This document shows, one piece after another, positions 1-6,604 of a DNA stretch of 16,033 nt (positions are counted from its first letter, which is position 1; every line of letters starts with the position of its first letter). Under the pieces are notes generated by a model that saw only the letters and a list, made by a program, of their open reading frames with translations, searched no databases and was not told the DNA's origin. The DNA is from DASSKF01 sp035690725 (lineage in GTDB: Bacteria > Actinomycetota > Actinomycetes > Actinomycetales > Dermatophilaceae): NCBI GenBank assembly GCA_035690725.1, contig DASSKF010000071.1, positions 1 through 16,033 of the forward strand. The letters run 5' to 3'. A program made the translations under genes and the position numbers.

Positions 1-234
1 GTTGCGCATCTGGACCTCGATGCCGGTCTTCTGGGTGAAGCCGTCGACGATGGCCTGGGTGAGCTCCTCGTGCTGGGCGTTGTAGAAGGTCAGCGGCTCA
101 CCGCTGCCACCGCTCGCCGCCGTGCCGCCCGAGGTGCTCCCCTCGCTCGTCGTGTCGCCGCCGCCGCAGCCGGCCGCCGCCAGGGCGATCGTCACTCCGG
201 TCGCGACCAGGGCCAGACGTGCTCGTGCGCTCAC
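1..234 (-). CDS. Iron(III) ABC transporter substrate-binding lipoprotein, 5' part only
   Basis: This is the N-terminal 78 codons of an extracellular solute-binding protein; the rest lies beyond the window's left edge. It starts at GTG 234, preceded by GGAGGGAG at 243-250 with an 8-nt spacer. Residues 1-23 form a lipoprotein signal: Arg residues, a hydrophobic stretch, then AAGC with lipidated Cys23. Alanine at -3 makes the lipobox slightly atypical. A Gly/Ser/Thr-rich linker follows. The mature domain opens with LTFYNAQHEELTQAIVDGF, which I recognise as the start of FbpA/FutA-type ferric-ion binding proteins. It would bind iron outside the membrane and deliver it to an ABC permease, not seen here. 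An iron box at 287-305 in its promoter region supports the iron role. Related binding proteins for other ligands share the fold, so substrate is partly inferred from this regulation. Confidence 0.85.
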   Translation of the reverse strand, partial: MSARARLALVATGVTIALAAAGCGGGDTTSEGSTSGGTAASGGSGEPLTFYNAQHEELTQAIVDGFTQKTGIEVQMRN

Positions 235-286
235 GCGCCGGACTCCCTCCACTCGGTGTCGCTGTCCTGCCACCGGGATCGGTGAC

Positions 287-305
287 TAAGGGGAGCCTAA
301 CCTAA
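287..305 (-). promoter_or_regulatory. DtxR/IdeR-family iron box
   Basis: The 19 bp read TAAGGGGAGCCTAACCTAA on the plus strand. They match the DtxR/IdeR consensus TTAGGTTAGCCTAACCTAA at 16 of 19 positions, and one half is perfect. The box sits 53 nt upstream of the GTG of the iron-binding lipoprotein. On the minus strand it contains -10-like hexamers TAGGTT (299-304) and TAGGCT (294-299), so a bound Fe(II)-repressor would cover the promoter. It is closer to this gene than to cutA, whose -10 candidate lies at 380-385. Repression of iron uptake under iron sufficiency is the family rule; binding here is inferred. Confidence 0.85.
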
Positions 306-379
306 TGGTCGCCGGGTGGCCGCACCAGTCCCGGCCGCCGCCGGGCGTGGCGACGCCCCGACGCGGCGGGAGACGCTCC

Positions 380-391
380 TACGCTGGTCCC
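380..391 (+). promoter_or_regulatory. Candidate leaderless promoter of cutA
   Basis: TACGCT at 380-385 fits the TANNNT -10 consensus and is followed by exactly 6 nt before the ATG at 392, so transcription would begin at the start codon. No Shine-Dalgarno sequence lies at a workable distance (the nearest GGGAG is about 20 nt away). No clear -35 is visible. The same arrangement recurs at four other genes in the window. Confidence 0.5.
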
Positions 392-778
392 ATGGAGGAG
401 CGGGACGACGCCGTGGGAGCAGCGCTGGGTGACGTCGTGGCCGACGTCCGCCGGCAGGCCACCGACGAGCTCGTGGAGGTGCGGGTGACGGCCGGCTCCC
501 GCGAGGAGGCACAGCGCCTCGCCGACCTGCTCGTCGACGAGCGCCTCGCCGCCTGCGTTCAGCTGGTCGAGATCACGTCCTGCTACCGGTGGCAGGGTGC
601 GGTCGAGCACGAGCCCGAGGTGCTGCTGCTCGCCAAGAGCACCAACCGTCGGTTCCCGCGGCTGCTCGCCCGGCTGCGCGAGGCCCACTCCTACGACACC
701 CCGGAGGTGCTCGCCGTGCCGGTGGTCGCCGCCGACGAGGAGTATGCCGAGTGGGTGCGGGAGTCGGTCCGGTCCTGA
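392..778 (+). CDS. cutA: CutA1 divalent-cation tolerance protein
   Basis: CutA proteins are small, very stable trimers with a ferredoxin-like fold, linked to copper and other divalent-cation tolerance; their biochemical role is unsettled. This 128-residue protein carries the family core from about residue 26 on: a first strand VEVRVTAGSREEAQRLAD, then DERLAACVQLVE, YRWQGAVEHEPEVLLLAKS, and a closing HSYDTPEVLAVPV. The core is normal length (about 105); the first 25 acidic residues are extra. I chose ATG 392 because it has a TANNNT box 6 nt upstream. The in-frame ATG at 305 would add 29 Arg/Pro-rich residues and overlaps the iron box. The gene diverges from the iron-binding lipoprotein and converges on the MFS gene, with 49 nt between the two stop codons. 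Metal handling is a loose shared theme with its neighbour. Confidence 0.93.
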   Translation: MEERDDAVGAALGDVVADVRRQATDELVEVRVTAGSREEAQRLADLLVDERLAACVQLVEITSCYRWQGAVEHEPEVLLLAKSTNRRFPRLLARLREAHSYDTPEVLAVPVVAADEEYAEWVRESVRS

Positions 779-827
779 CCGCGTCCACCAGCGACGTCCA
801 CGTCGTCCCTGCGGGCCGTTTCGGGCG

Positions 828-2384
828 TCAGCTGGCGGTCCCCAGGGTGTTGCGCGTCGAGGCGGCGGCAGTCGCGACGTCGCGCGGGTAGGTGCGCAGG
901 GCGATGGCGACGATCAGCCCGGCGGCGATGACGACCACGAGGAACAGCAGGAACGTGTAGCTCAGCGCCTGCTGGGACCCGTGCGCCGCCTCCGAGCCGA
1001 CCCGGACCGTACCCCCGAACCAGGCGTCCGAGACCCACCCGAACGTCAGGGGTGCCGCGGCGTCGAGCACGCCGCGCAGGGTGGTCCGCACACCCTCGGA
1101 GCGACCCCACAGGTGCGGGTGGATGATGTCGAGCCGTGCCGCGTCCTGCGGCGGGTTGGCCGCCCCGAGCAGGCTGGCGCCGATGCCGAGCAGCGGCACG
1201 GCGACCCAGGGGTTGGTCACCCAGAACGCCGGGGCGAGCACCGGTGAGAGCGCCAGCAGCACGACGACCGGCACCACCACGCGGGCCGCGACGACGCCGC
1301 GCTCCATCAGCCGGTCCGCGGCGCGGCCGCCGGCGAAGACCCCGACGAGGCCGCCGATCCCGAGGACCAGGACCAGGCTGGACGCCGCCGACTTCGAGAG
1401 CCCGTAGTGTCCCTCGGCGAAGATGACGGCGAACGTGCGCAGCCCGGAGAAGTAGAAGTAGCCGAGCGCCGACGCGACGATGATGACGACGTCGGTGCGC
1501 ACGCGCAGGACGTAGCGCACGGCCCACCACAGGTTCTTGCCCGCCGGGTCCTCGGTGAGCACCTGCCCCGGGTAGGGCCGGATCTCCCGCTCCTCGACCG
1601 TGCCGGCGACGTCCCGCTCCGGGGGGACACCGTCGTCCTCGCTCGCCTCCCCGGGCGGCTCGCTGGGAGCCCGGCCGGCATCGACCTCCCGCTCGTCGAC
1701 CAGCCGGGTCTGGCCGAGCCGGAGCCGGCTCTGCCCGCCGCGGGCCGGTTCGGGCAGCCGGTGCACGAGGAGCACCAGGACGACACCGGGCAGCACCAGC
1801 CACCAGAACGCCCAGCGCCACCCGGCGTGCTGCGTCACGAAGCCGGTCACGACGAACCCGAGGCCGGTGCCGACCAGCTCGCCGGCGAGGATGAAGCCGT
1901 ACATGCGCGCCCGGGCCGCCGCCGGGAAGAAGTCGCCGGTGAGCGACGCCACCGTCGGGCCGGCCGTGGCGGTCACCGCGCCGAGCGCGACGCGGGAGAG
2001 CAGCAGCCACAGGTAGGAGGGGGCCGCACCACTGAGCGCCATCGCGAGCGACCACAGCACGATGCTGCCGGCGAGCAGGCGGGTGCGGCGCACCCGGTCG
2101 GTCAGGGCACCGACCGGCAGCGTGCACACGGCGCCGACCAGGGTGGAGGCGGTGACGAGCAGCCCGAACTCGGTGTTGCCGATCCCGAAGGTGCGCTCGA
2201 TGTTGCTGGCGGCGGCCGAGATGGTGCCCTTGTCGGCGCCGTCGAGGGCGAGCACGGCGGCCAGGACCACGACCACCCGCAGGCGGGCCGGGCCCCCGAC
2301 CTCGCGCAGGAGGCGGCTGCGCGCCCGCGCCAGCCAGTGGACCGGGGTGTCGCGCGGCGTGCTGCCCGAGGCGGTGCCGGTCAC
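828..2384 (-). CDS. Major facilitator superfamily transporter
   Basis: This 518-residue integral membrane protein is probably a proton-coupled efflux or uptake carrier of unknown substrate. The first half begins near residue 35. The MFS motif-A loop is clear at 91-102 (VGALTDRVRRTR), and a weaker counterpart follows in the second half at about 352-361 (GGRAADRLME). The N-terminal segment LALDGADKGTISAA resembles Spinster/NarK-like MFS proteins. Between the halves, residues about 211-285 form an unusually long, charged loop rich in Glu, Arg and Pro, followed by a second set of hydrophobic helices. The start is GTG 2384, with GGAG at 2391-2394 and a 6-nt spacer. The gene begins only 19 nt after a tRNA-Gly on the same strand, so the tRNA promoter may also transcribe it. 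Nothing in the sequence fixes the substrate. Confidence 0.88.
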   Translation of the reverse strand: MTGTASGSTPRDTPVHWLARARSRLLREVGGPARLRVVVVLAAVLALDGADKGTISAAASNIERTFGIGNTEFGLLVTASTLVGAVCTLPVGALTDRVRRTRLLAGSIVLWSLAMALSGAAPSYLWLLLSRVALGAVTATAGPTVASLTGDFFPAAARARMYGFILAGELVGTGLGFVVTGFVTQHAGWRWAFWWLVLPGVVLVLLVHRLPEPARGGQSRLRLGQTRLVDEREVDAGRAPSEPPGEASEDDGVPPERDVAGTVEEREIRPYPGQVLTEDPAGKNLWWAVRYVLRVRTDVVIIVASALGYFYFSGLRTFAVIFAEGHYGLSKSAASSLVLVLGIGGLVGVFAGGRAADRLMERGVVAARVVVPVVVLLALSPVLAPAFWVTNPWVAVPLLGIGASLLGAANPPQDAARLDIIHPHLWGRSEGVRTTLRGVLDAAAPLTFGWVSDAWFGGTVRVGSEAAHGSQQALSYTFLLFLVVVIAAGLIVAIALRTYPRDVATAAASTRNTLGTAS

Positions 2385-2403
2385 CGACGACTCCGTTCCA
2401 GAG

Positions 2404-2474
2404 AGCGGGCGACGAGAATCGAACTCGCGTTCTCAGCTTGGGAAGCTGATGTTCTACCATTGAACTACGCCCGC
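2404..2474 (-). tRNA. tRNA-Gly (anticodon CCC)
   Basis: The minus strand folds as a 71-nt tRNA. The acceptor stem pairs GCGGGCG (2468-2474) with CGCCCGC (2405-2411), with discriminator T at 2404. The D arm contains GTTCAATGGTAGAAC. The anticodon stem TCAGC/GCTGA encloses loop TTCCCAA, giving anticodon CCC, which reads glycine codon GGG. The T arm has the conserved TTCGATT. The 3' CCA is not encoded, as is common in actinobacteria. Confidence 0.96.
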
Positions 2475-2525
2475 AGGCGTCCCCGAGCGCACCCGAATCC
2501 GGGCCGTTCCTGACGACGCGCGGGA

Positions 2526-2553
2526 AGTCTAACCGACGCCGGAGGCACCGCAA
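2526..2553 (-). promoter_or_regulatory. Candidate promoter of tRNA-Gly (and possibly the MFS gene)
   Basis: On the minus strand, TTGCGG (2548-2553) and TAGACT (2526-2531) are separated by 16 nt, a good match to a housekeeping promoter. Transcription would start near 2519, leaving about 45 nt of leader before the mature tRNA 5' end at 2474. It is back to back with the dcd promoter. Confidence 0.5.
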
Positions 2554-2579
2554 CGGTCCGGCCCACGGGGCACACCGGA

Positions 2580-2592
2580 TAGCCTTTCGCGC
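2580..2592 (+). promoter_or_regulatory. Candidate leaderless promoter of dcd
   Basis: TAGCCT at 2580-2585 is followed by 7 nt and then GTG 2593. No Shine-Dalgarno sequence precedes the GTG, so transcription probably starts at or one base before the start codon. No convincing -35 is visible. Confidence 0.5.
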
Positions 2593-3168
2593 GTGCTGCT
2601 CTCCGACCGAGACATCCGCGCCCAGATCGACGGCGGTCGCGTGCGCCTCGAGCCCTACGACGAGGCGATGGTGCAGCCGTCGAGCATCGACGTGCGCCTC
2701 GACAAGTACTTCCGGCTGTTCGACAACCACAAGTACCCGCACATCGACCCCGCGGAGGACCAGCCGGAGCTGACCCACCTCGTCGAGGTCGAGGACGGCG
2801 ACGGGTTCGTCCTGCACCCCGGCGAGTTCGTCCTGGGCTCCTCCCTCGAGCTGGTCTCGCTGCCCGACGACGTGGCCGCGCGCGTGGAGGGCAAGTCGTC
2901 GCTCGGGCGGCTCGGCCTGCTCACCCACGCCACCGCCGGGTTCGTCGATCCCGGCTTCAGCGGGCACGTCACCCTGGAGCTGTCCAACGTCGCCACGCTG
3001 CCGATCCGGCTCTGGCCGGGGATGAAGATCGGCCAGCTGTGCTTCTTCCAGCTGTCCAGCCCGGCCGAGAACCCCTACGGCAGCGCGAAGTACGGCTCGC
3101 ACTACCAGGACCAGCGCGGGCCGACCGCCAGCCGGTCCTTCCAGAACTTCCACCGCAGCACGGTCTGA
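2593..3168 (+). CDS. dcd: dCTP deaminase, probably the bifunctional dUMP-forming type
   Basis: At 191 residues it matches the M. tuberculosis Dcd family closely from the first residues (LLSDRDIRAQI, VQPSSIDVRLD). The central block EGKSSLGRLGLLTHATAGF (100-118), then DPGFSGHVTLELSN, holds the conserved catalytic glutamate at Glu129. The C-terminal lid segment GPTASRSFQNF closes over the nucleotide. Mono-functional enzymes make dUTP from dCTP; the actinobacterial enzyme also cleaves the triphosphate and releases dUMP for thymidylate synthesis, keeping dUTP out of DNA. Similarity to the mycobacterial protein makes the bifunctional form likely, though activity is inferred. The enzyme acts in the cytosol as a trimer. 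GTG 2593 is the only start that gives the conserved N-terminus. A hydrolase gene starts 8 nt after the stop. Confidence 0.97.
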   Translation: MLLSDRDIRAQIDGGRVRLEPYDEAMVQPSSIDVRLDKYFRLFDNHKYPHIDPAEDQPELTHLVEVEDGDGFVLHPGEFVLGSSLELVSLPDDVAARVEGKSSLGRLGLLTHATAGFVDPGFSGHVTLELSNVATLPIRLWPGMKIGQLCFFQLSSPAENPYGSAKYGSHYQDQRGPTASRSFQNFHRSTV

Positions 3169-3176
3169 GCAGCGGG

Positions 3177-3800
3177 GTGTTGGCGCACCTGTCCGTGCTC
3201 GCCGCCCCGCAGGGCGCGCGTGGCGTGGCGCTGGTGCTGCACGGCGGTGCCGCCGAGAGCCGGGCCCCGGTGCAGCCCTGGGGCCTGGCCGTGCTGCGCA
3301 TGGTGCCGTTCGCGCGCGACCTCGCCCGACGGTCGACGGGCCGACTCGTCGTCGCCCGGCTGCGGTTCGCCGTGCGCGGCTGGAACGGCGGCGACCGCTC
3401 ACCGCTCGGCGACACGGTGGCCGCCCTGGACCGGCTGCGCGAGCGCCACCCCGGGCTGCCGGTCGGCCTCGTCGGGCACTCCATGGGCGGTCGCGCGGCC
3501 GTCCACGCCGCCGGGACGGGCGGGGTCCGCTGTGTCGCGGCGCTCGCGCCGTGGCTCACCGCCGCTGATCCGGTCGAGCAGCTGCTCGGCCGCCGGCTGC
3601 TGGTCGCGCACGGGACGGCCGACCGGGTCACCTCGTCCGAGGAGAGCCGCCGGTATGCCGACCGCGCCCGTGCCGCGGGGGTGGAGGTCACCTACGCGCC
3701 CCTGGCGGGTGGGGAGCACACCATGCTCCGCCGGGCGCCGCGGTGGCACGCGCTCGCCACCGACTTCGTGCTGGACTCGCTGCTGGACCGCACCGCCTGA
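3177..3800 (+). CDS. Small alpha/beta-hydrolase
   Basis: This 207-residue protein has a complete serine-hydrolase set. LVLHGG (20-24) supplies the oxyanion-hole region, GHSMG (100-104) carries nucleophile Ser102, HGTADRV gives Asp149, and GGEHTML gives His181. It resembles dienelactone-hydrolase and short esterase/lipase proteins, but the substrate cannot be read from the sequence. No signal peptide is evident, so it is probably cytosolic. I chose GTG 3177, 8 nt after the dcd stop, because the hydrolase fold begins soon after it; no strong ribosome site is visible. TTG 3180 is an alternative. The spacing suggests co-transcription with dcd, but I see no functional link to nucleotide metabolism. 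Confidence 0.88.
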   Translation: MLAHLSVLAAPQGARGVALVLHGGAAESRAPVQPWGLAVLRMVPFARDLARRSTGRLVVARLRFAVRGWNGGDRSPLGDTVAALDRLRERHPGLPVGLVGHSMGGRAAVHAAGTGGVRCVAALAPWLTAADPVEQLLGRRLLVAHGTADRVTSSEESRRYADRARAAGVEVTYAPLAGGEHTMLRRAPRWHALATDFVLDSLLDRTA

Positions 3801-3817
3801 CGACGCCTCGCGCGTCG
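3801..3817 (+). terminator. Possible hairpin terminator after the dcd-hydrolase unit
   Basis: Directly after the hydrolase stop codon, CGACGC (3801-3806) and GCGTCG (3812-3817) form a perfect 6-bp stem with a 5-nt loop. No T-run follows. Short GC stems are common in such DNA, so this rests mainly on its position. Confidence 0.35.
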
Positions 3818-3891
3818 GTGGGCGGGACACGCGTCGGCAACGATGCGCGGCGGGTGCGGCGGTGACGCTGGGATGCCCCGGCTTCTGCGGT

Positions 3892-3904
3892 TAGGTTGAT
3901 GCCC
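3892..3904 (+). promoter_or_regulatory. Candidate leaderless promoter of the OpuC-type operon
   Basis: TAGGTT at 3892-3897 is followed by 7 nt and the ATG at 3905. No Shine-Dalgarno sequence precedes this ATG. The TTAGGTT heptamer also equals one half of an iron box, but the other half is absent, so I read it as a -10 element. Confidence 0.45.
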
Positions 3905-5047
3905 ATGATCCGGTTCGACGGCGTCACCAAGCGCTACCCGGACGGGACGGTGGCCGTCGACGACCTCACGCTGGAGGCGCCGACCGGTCAGATCACGGTG
4001 CTCGTGGGCCCCTCCGGCTGCGGCAAGACGACCAGCCTGCGCATGGTCAACCGGATGATCCAGCCCACCGGTGGCCGGATCCTCATCGACGAGGAGGACA
4101 CGGCGTCGATGGACGCCGCCGCCATGCGCCGGCGGATCGGCTACGTCATCCAGCACGGCGGGTTGTTCCCGCACAAGCGGGTGGTCGACAACGTCGCCAC
4201 CGTCCCGCTGCTGCTCGGCTGGTCGAAGCAGAAGGCGCGCGACCGGGCCCGGGAGGTGCTCTCGCTCACCGGCCTGCCCGAGGAGCTCGCGGAGCGCTAC
4301 CCGGCCCAGCTGTCCGGTGGGCAGCAGCAGCGGGTCGGGGTCGCACGGGCGCTGGCCGCCGACCCGCCGGTCATGCTCATGGACGAGCCGTTCAGCGCCG
4401 TGGACCCGGTCGTGCGCGAGGTCCTGCAGGACGAGTTCCTCCGGCTGCAGGACGAGCTCGGCAAGACGATCCTGTTCGTCACCCACGACATCGACGAGGC
4501 GATCAAGCTCGGCGACCAGGTGGCGGTGATGCGGGTGGGGGGACGGCTCGCGCAGGTGAGCGAGCCGGCATACCTGCTCGCCCACCCGGCGGACGACTTC
4601 GTCGCGGACTTCGTCGGGCGCGACCGCGGCTACCGCGGGCTGAGCTTCCAGCCGACCCCGCCGCTGCGGCTGCGGCCGGAGCCGGCCACCACCCTCGGCG
4701 CCACGCCCGAGCAGGCCCGGGAGGCCACCCGGGACCCGTGGCTGCTCGTGGTCGACGACGACCGGCGGCCGCTCGGCTGGGTCGAGCCGGAGCGCCTGCT
4801 CACCCGCATCAGTCCCGAGATGCTGCACCGCGGCGGCACCCTCGCCCGCGAGGACGGGCCGCTGCGTGCTGCCCTCGACGCCGCGCTGTCGTCACCGAGC
4901 CGGCGCGGCGTCGTCATCGACGGCGAGGGTCGGCTGCTCGGCACGGTCAGGGCGCACGAGGTGCTGACCGCGATCGAGGACGCGGACCGCCCCGAGGCAG
5001 AACCGGTCGAGGGCGTGGCGGACCTGACCGGGAGCGGCAGTGGGTGA
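3905..5047 (+). CDS. Glycine betaine/osmoprotectant ABC transporter ATPase (OpuCA/ProV-like)
   Basis: This 380-residue ATPase powers uptake of quaternary-amine osmoprotectants. The nucleotide-binding domain is complete: Walker A GPSGCGKTT (35-43), Q-loop Gln83, signature LSGGQ (136-140), Walker B VMLMDEP (156-162) and switch His194. The segment VIQHGGLFPHKRVVDNVATVP is typical of the OpuA/OpuC/ProV ATPase family. Residues from about 260 to 360 (WLLVVDDDRRPLGWVEPERL and RRGVVIDGEGRLLGTVRAHE) look like a tandem CBS module, which senses ionic strength or cyclic di-AMP in relatives. ATG 3905 begins the conserved MIRFDGVTKRYPDG; the upstream TTG 3896 and ATG 3899 would overlap the promoter box. 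It is the first gene of a four-gene operon; a 36-nt gap separates it from the first permease. Confidence 0.93.
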   Translation: MIRFDGVTKRYPDGTVAVDDLTLEAPTGQITVLVGPSGCGKTTSLRMVNRMIQPTGGRILIDEEDTASMDAAAMRRRIGYVIQHGGLFPHKRVVDNVATVPLLLGWSKQKARDRAREVLSLTGLPEELAERYPAQLSGGQQQRVGVARALAADPPVMLMDEPFSAVDPVVREVLQDEFLRLQDELGKTILFVTHDIDEAIKLGDQVAVMRVGGRLAQVSEPAYLLAHPADDFVADFVGRDRGYRGLSFQPTPPLRLRPEPATTLGATPEQAREATRDPWLLVVDDDRRPLGWVEPERLLTRISPEMLHRGGTLAREDGPLRAALDAALSSPSRRGVVIDGEGRLLGTVRAHEVLTAIEDADRPEAEPVEGVADLTGSGSG

Positions 5048-5083
5048 GGCCGGAGCGGACGGGCGACGGGTGGTGACCGACCG

Positions 5084-5737
5084 GTGAGCTGGTTCCTCGA
5101 CCACACGGGACAGGTCCTGGACTACGGGCTGCAGCACGTCTACCTCGCCGGGCTGCCACTGCTGCTGGGGCTGCTGATCGCGCTGCCGATCGGCTGGCTG
5201 GCGCGACGGCACCGGTTCCTCTACCCGCCGATCGTCGCGGGCAGCGGCCTGCTGTTCACCATCCCGTCGCTCGCGCTGTTCGTCCTGCTGCCCGGCATCC
5301 TCGGCTACGTCCGGGACACGAACATCCTCGACCCGGTGAACGTCGTCGTCGCGATGACGATCTACACGGTGGCGCTGCTGGTGCGCACCGTCGCCGACGG
5401 CCTCGGGTCGGTGCCCGACGACGTCAACCAGGCCGCGACCGCGATGGGCTACCGGCGGCTGTCCCGCTTCTTCCGGGTCGAGCTCCCGCTGGCGGTGCCG
5501 GTCATCTCCGCCGGCCTGCGGGTCGCCGCGGTCAGCAATGTGAGCATCGTGAGCGTCGCCTCGCTGATCGGCGTCTCCCAGCTCGGGCTGTTCCTCACCG
5601 ACGGCTACGCGCGCAGCTTCGGCACCGAGCTGCTCGTCGGCATCGGCTCGTGCATCGTGCTGGCGCTGCTGTTCGACCTGACGATCCAGCTGGTCACCCG
5701 CCTGCTCACCCCCTGGCAGCGGGCGGTGGCGTCGTGA
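5084..5737 (+). CDS. Osmoprotectant ABC transporter permease 1 (OpuCB/ProW-like)
   Basis: This 217-residue inner-membrane permease has about five to six hydrophobic helices (for example 19-40, 49-73, 86-106, 139-163 and 183-208). The cytoplasmic coupling loop lies at about 116-137 (NQAATAMGYRRLSRFF followed by RVELPLA). It docks the ATPase, as in the binding-protein-dependent permease family. Size and helices fit OpuCB/ProW of the OpuC class. GTG 5084 is the start that precedes the first helix; the ribosome site is weak. Its stop overlaps the start of the second permease as GTGA, so the two are translationally coupled. The two permeases would form the heterodimeric channel. Confidence 0.92.
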   Translation: MSWFLDHTGQVLDYGLQHVYLAGLPLLLGLLIALPIGWLARRHRFLYPPIVAGSGLLFTIPSLALFVLLPGILGYVRDTNILDPVNVVVAMTIYTVALLVRTVADGLGSVPDDVNQAATAMGYRRLSRFFRVELPLAVPVISAGLRVAAVSNVSIVSVASLIGVSQLGLFLTDGYARSFGTELLVGIGSCIVLALLFDLTIQLVTRLLTPWQRAVAS

Positions 5738-6558
5738 TCCACGCCATCGTCGCCTGGCTGTCCGACCCGGCCCACTGGTCCGGGCCCTCCGGCATCCCGC
5801 AGCGCGTGCTCGAGCACCTGGAGTACTCCGCGGTGACCCTCGTGATCGCGGCGCTCATTGCCATCCCCCTCGGCATGTACGTCGGACACGCGGGCCGGGG
5901 GAGGACCGCCGTGTCGGTGGCCAACTCGCTGCGCGCCGTGCCGAGCCTCGGCCTGCTGTTCGCCATCGCCCTGTGGGTCGGCCCGTGGATCCACGGCGGG
6001 CTGGCGTTCACCCTCCCCAGCATCATCGTGCTGGTGCTGCTGGCGATTCCGCCGATCCTGTCGGGCACCTACGCCGGCGTCGGCAGCGTCGACCCGGCCG
6101 CGCGCGACGCCGCGGTCGGCATGGGCATGCGCGGTCCCCAGGTGCTGTGGCGGGTCGAGCTCCCGATCGCCCTCCCCCTGCTGATCTCCGGCCTGCGCAG
6201 CGCCGCGCTGCAGGTGATCGCCACCGCCACCATCGCCGCGGCCGTCGGCCTCGGCGGACTCGGTCGCTACCTCATCGACGGGCTGGCGCTGCAGCAGTAC
6301 GACACCGTCGCCAGCGGCGCGGTCGTCGTCGCCGTCCTCGCCCTCGTGGTGGACCTGCTGTTCGCCGGGGTCGAGCGGCTGGTGGTCTCCCCGGGGCTGA
6401 CCGGCCGCGCGGACCGCGGGGGCGGGCGCCGCGGACGGGGGAGCGGGACCGGGGGCCGCGCCGGTGGAGACCGACTCCGCGGGACGGCCGGTCGCCGGCA
6501 CGGAGGTCGCCGATGCCCACTGACGACGTGCGCGGCACCTCCCCACCCGACACGATGA
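5734..6558 (+). CDS. Osmoprotectant ABC transporter permease 2 (OpuCD/ProZ-like), with abnormal C-terminal tail
   Basis: This permease is the channel partner of the preceding one, with which it overlaps by GTGA at 5734-5737. Residues 1-220 are typical: helices at about 32-50, 70-88, 94-112, 148-172 and 194-214, and a coupling loop near 121-146 (AARDAAVGMGMRGPQVLWRV). The last 50 residues (225-274) are an Arg/Gly-rich stretch without family resemblance. They are encoded with many A- or T-ending codons, unlike the rest. In the +1 frame the same DNA (from just after 6400) reads with normal GC-ending codons to a stop at 6521-6523, ending VETDSAGRPVAGTEVADAH. A one-base slip in one of three G5 runs (6418-6422, 6437-6441, 6451-6455) would explain this. 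The membrane core is unaffected. The given end assumes no frameshift. Confidence 0.88.
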   Translation: MIHAIVAWLSDPAHWSGPSGIPQRVLEHLEYSAVTLVIAALIAIPLGMYVGHAGRGRTAVSVANSLRAVPSLGLLFAIALWVGPWIHGGLAFTLPSIIVLVLLAIPPILSGTYAGVGSVDPAARDAAVGMGMRGPQVLWRVELPIALPLLISGLRSAALQVIATATIAAAVGLGGLGRYLIDGLALQQYDTVASGAVVVAVLALVVDLLFAGVERLVVSPGLTGRADRGGGRRGRGSGTGGRAGGDRLRGTAGRRHGGRRCPLTTCAAPPHPTR

Positions 6559-6604
6559 GCCCGACGCACCCTCGTGACCACTCACTGGACCCAGGAGCGA
6601 GCAG

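Noticed and set aside
305..391. Upstream ATG start for cutA adding 29 residues
   Set aside because: It overlaps the iron box, adds Arg/Pro-rich sequence unlike the family, and has no ribosome site; ATG 392 fits better.
792..805. CGACG-TCCA-CGTCG hairpin between the convergent cutA and MFS genes as a terminator
   Set aside because: A 5-bp stem is expected often in this DNA and there is no T-run; position alone is too little support.
2404..2474. tRNA-Gly as an integration (att) site
   Set aside because: No integrase, no direct repeat of the tRNA 3' end and no foreign-looking segment on either side.
691..3402. A 903-codon open frame on the minus strand spanning the MFS gene, the tRNA and dcd
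   Set aside because: It runs through a tRNA and antisense to dcd, and gives Arg/Pro/Ala-rich low-complexity protein: a shadow of GC-rich codon usage.
3891..3907. TTAGGTT before the OpuC-type ATPase as a second iron box
   Set aside because: Only one half matches; the other half (GATGCCC) does not. It is better explained as a -10 element.
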